The position numbers were made by a program, and so were the translations under genes. A stretch of 34,502 nucleotides of DNA, from NCBI GenBank assembly GCA_030066045.1, contig JASJCJ010000091.1, forward strand, positions 1 to 34,502, given 5' to 3'. The notes under the pieces were generated by a model. The model searched no databases and had not been told where the DNA came from. It saw only the letters and a program-made list of their open reading frames with translations. The stretch is from Calothrix sp. MO_167.B12 (GTDB lineage: Bacteria > Cyanobacteriota > Cyanobacteriia > Cyanobacteriales > Nostocaceae). Of the stretch, positions 34,345-34,502 are shown piece by piece; positions within the stretch are counted from its first letter, which is position 1; each line of letters begins with the position of its first letter.

Positions 34345-34502
34345 AAATCTCCGGGAGTGTGGAAACCGTGTGTCTTGAGACCACGGAGTCAACACGACAC
34401 GGCTAATTTATTAGCCGTACCCCTTTCGGGGATAGGTAAGCAGAGGAGTAGTACTTACCCACTTCCCTGTATGCCGGGAATTGCCTTGCTACAGAGCGTA
34501 AA
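34345..34502 (-). mobile_element. Possible 3' end of an IS200/IS605-type element with TnpB omega-RNA
   Basis: Read on the minus strand, three strong hairpins follow one another: CCCC-GAAA-GGGG (34420-34431), ACGGCTAA-TAAA-TTAGCCGT (34399-34418), and CCGTG/CACGG extended by GTCT/AGAC (34366-34386), then a small CTCCCGGAG fold (34349-34357). A minus-strand frame entering from the right edge is open for 32 residues (ending GKYYSSAYLSPKGVRLIN) and stops at 34403-34405 inside the hairpins. A tnpB 3' end overlapping its omega-RNA would look like this, but the residues themselves do not identify the family. Confidence 0.35.

Noticed and set aside
34333-34395. GTG-initiated extension of the AcpH-like protein
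   Set aside because: The added residues are encoded by hairpin sequence, and MNWLAHLLLSE is the family N-terminus.

Overview
The window looks like chromosomal DNA of a filamentous, probably heterocyst-forming cyanobacterium. The evidence is the many GCGATCGC (HIP1) octamers, genes for photosystem II proteins (PsbY, Psb32-like), a cyanobacterial pilMNOQ order without pilP, families I know only from cyanobacteria (TIGR02652-like, DUF4346-like), and intergenic spaces full of 7-bp short tandem repeats (TAATAAG, TTTTGAC, TTCGGAG, ATAATTC) and palindromic repeats. All family calls come from reading motifs; no database search was run.

Layout. 1-186: end-truncated TnpB-type transposase fragment running off the left edge, followed by a repeat field with a G-rich (minus strand) tandem array. 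581-3623 (minus): FAD/NAD(P) oxidoreductase, cobD-like aminotransferase with a repeat-derived insertion, and the nucleoid protein HU. 4403-9315 (minus): type IV pilus operon pilM-pilN-pilO-pilQ. 9472-10773 (plus): sugar ABC-transporter lipoprotein without its permeases. 11372-14102 (minus): folC, the 39-residue psbY, a gamma-carbonic-anhydrase-like protein. 14308-16210 (plus): TIGR02652-like zinc-ribbon protein, a structured RNA-like segment (about 15015-15305), and a VOC protein. 16500-23826 (plus): two-domain M16 peptidase, cupredoxin, methyltransferase, methionine aminopeptidase, membrane coiled-coil protein, Psb32-like TPM protein; a convergent DUF4346-like gene follows. 24.3-32.3 kb is looser and AT-richer: small membrane ORF, a STAND (NB-ARC/TPR) ATPase with its own HTH domain, a GT4 glycosyltransferase plus PfkB sugar kinase pair, and a small membrane protein. 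32299-34332 (minus): GNAT/FemAB-like protein and an AcpH-like ACP phosphodiesterase. At the right edge is a hairpin cluster that looks like the 3' end of another IS200/IS605-type element.

How the genes work together. Most of the window is housekeeping: pili, folate, cobalamin, photosystem upkeep, protein maturation. The unusual part is the DNA between and inside genes. Repeats have entered coding sequence in cobD (about 67 residues) and form the C-terminal tails of cobD and acpH. Three RNA-guided-nuclease-related traces may be present: a TnpB fragment, a possible IS605-type 3' end, and a stand-alone RNA-like element reminiscent of HEARO/IscB omega-RNA. The last two are inferences that covariance-model searches could settle. 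The STAND gene, with direct repeats in front of it, is the best candidate for a defence or stress-signalling gene.
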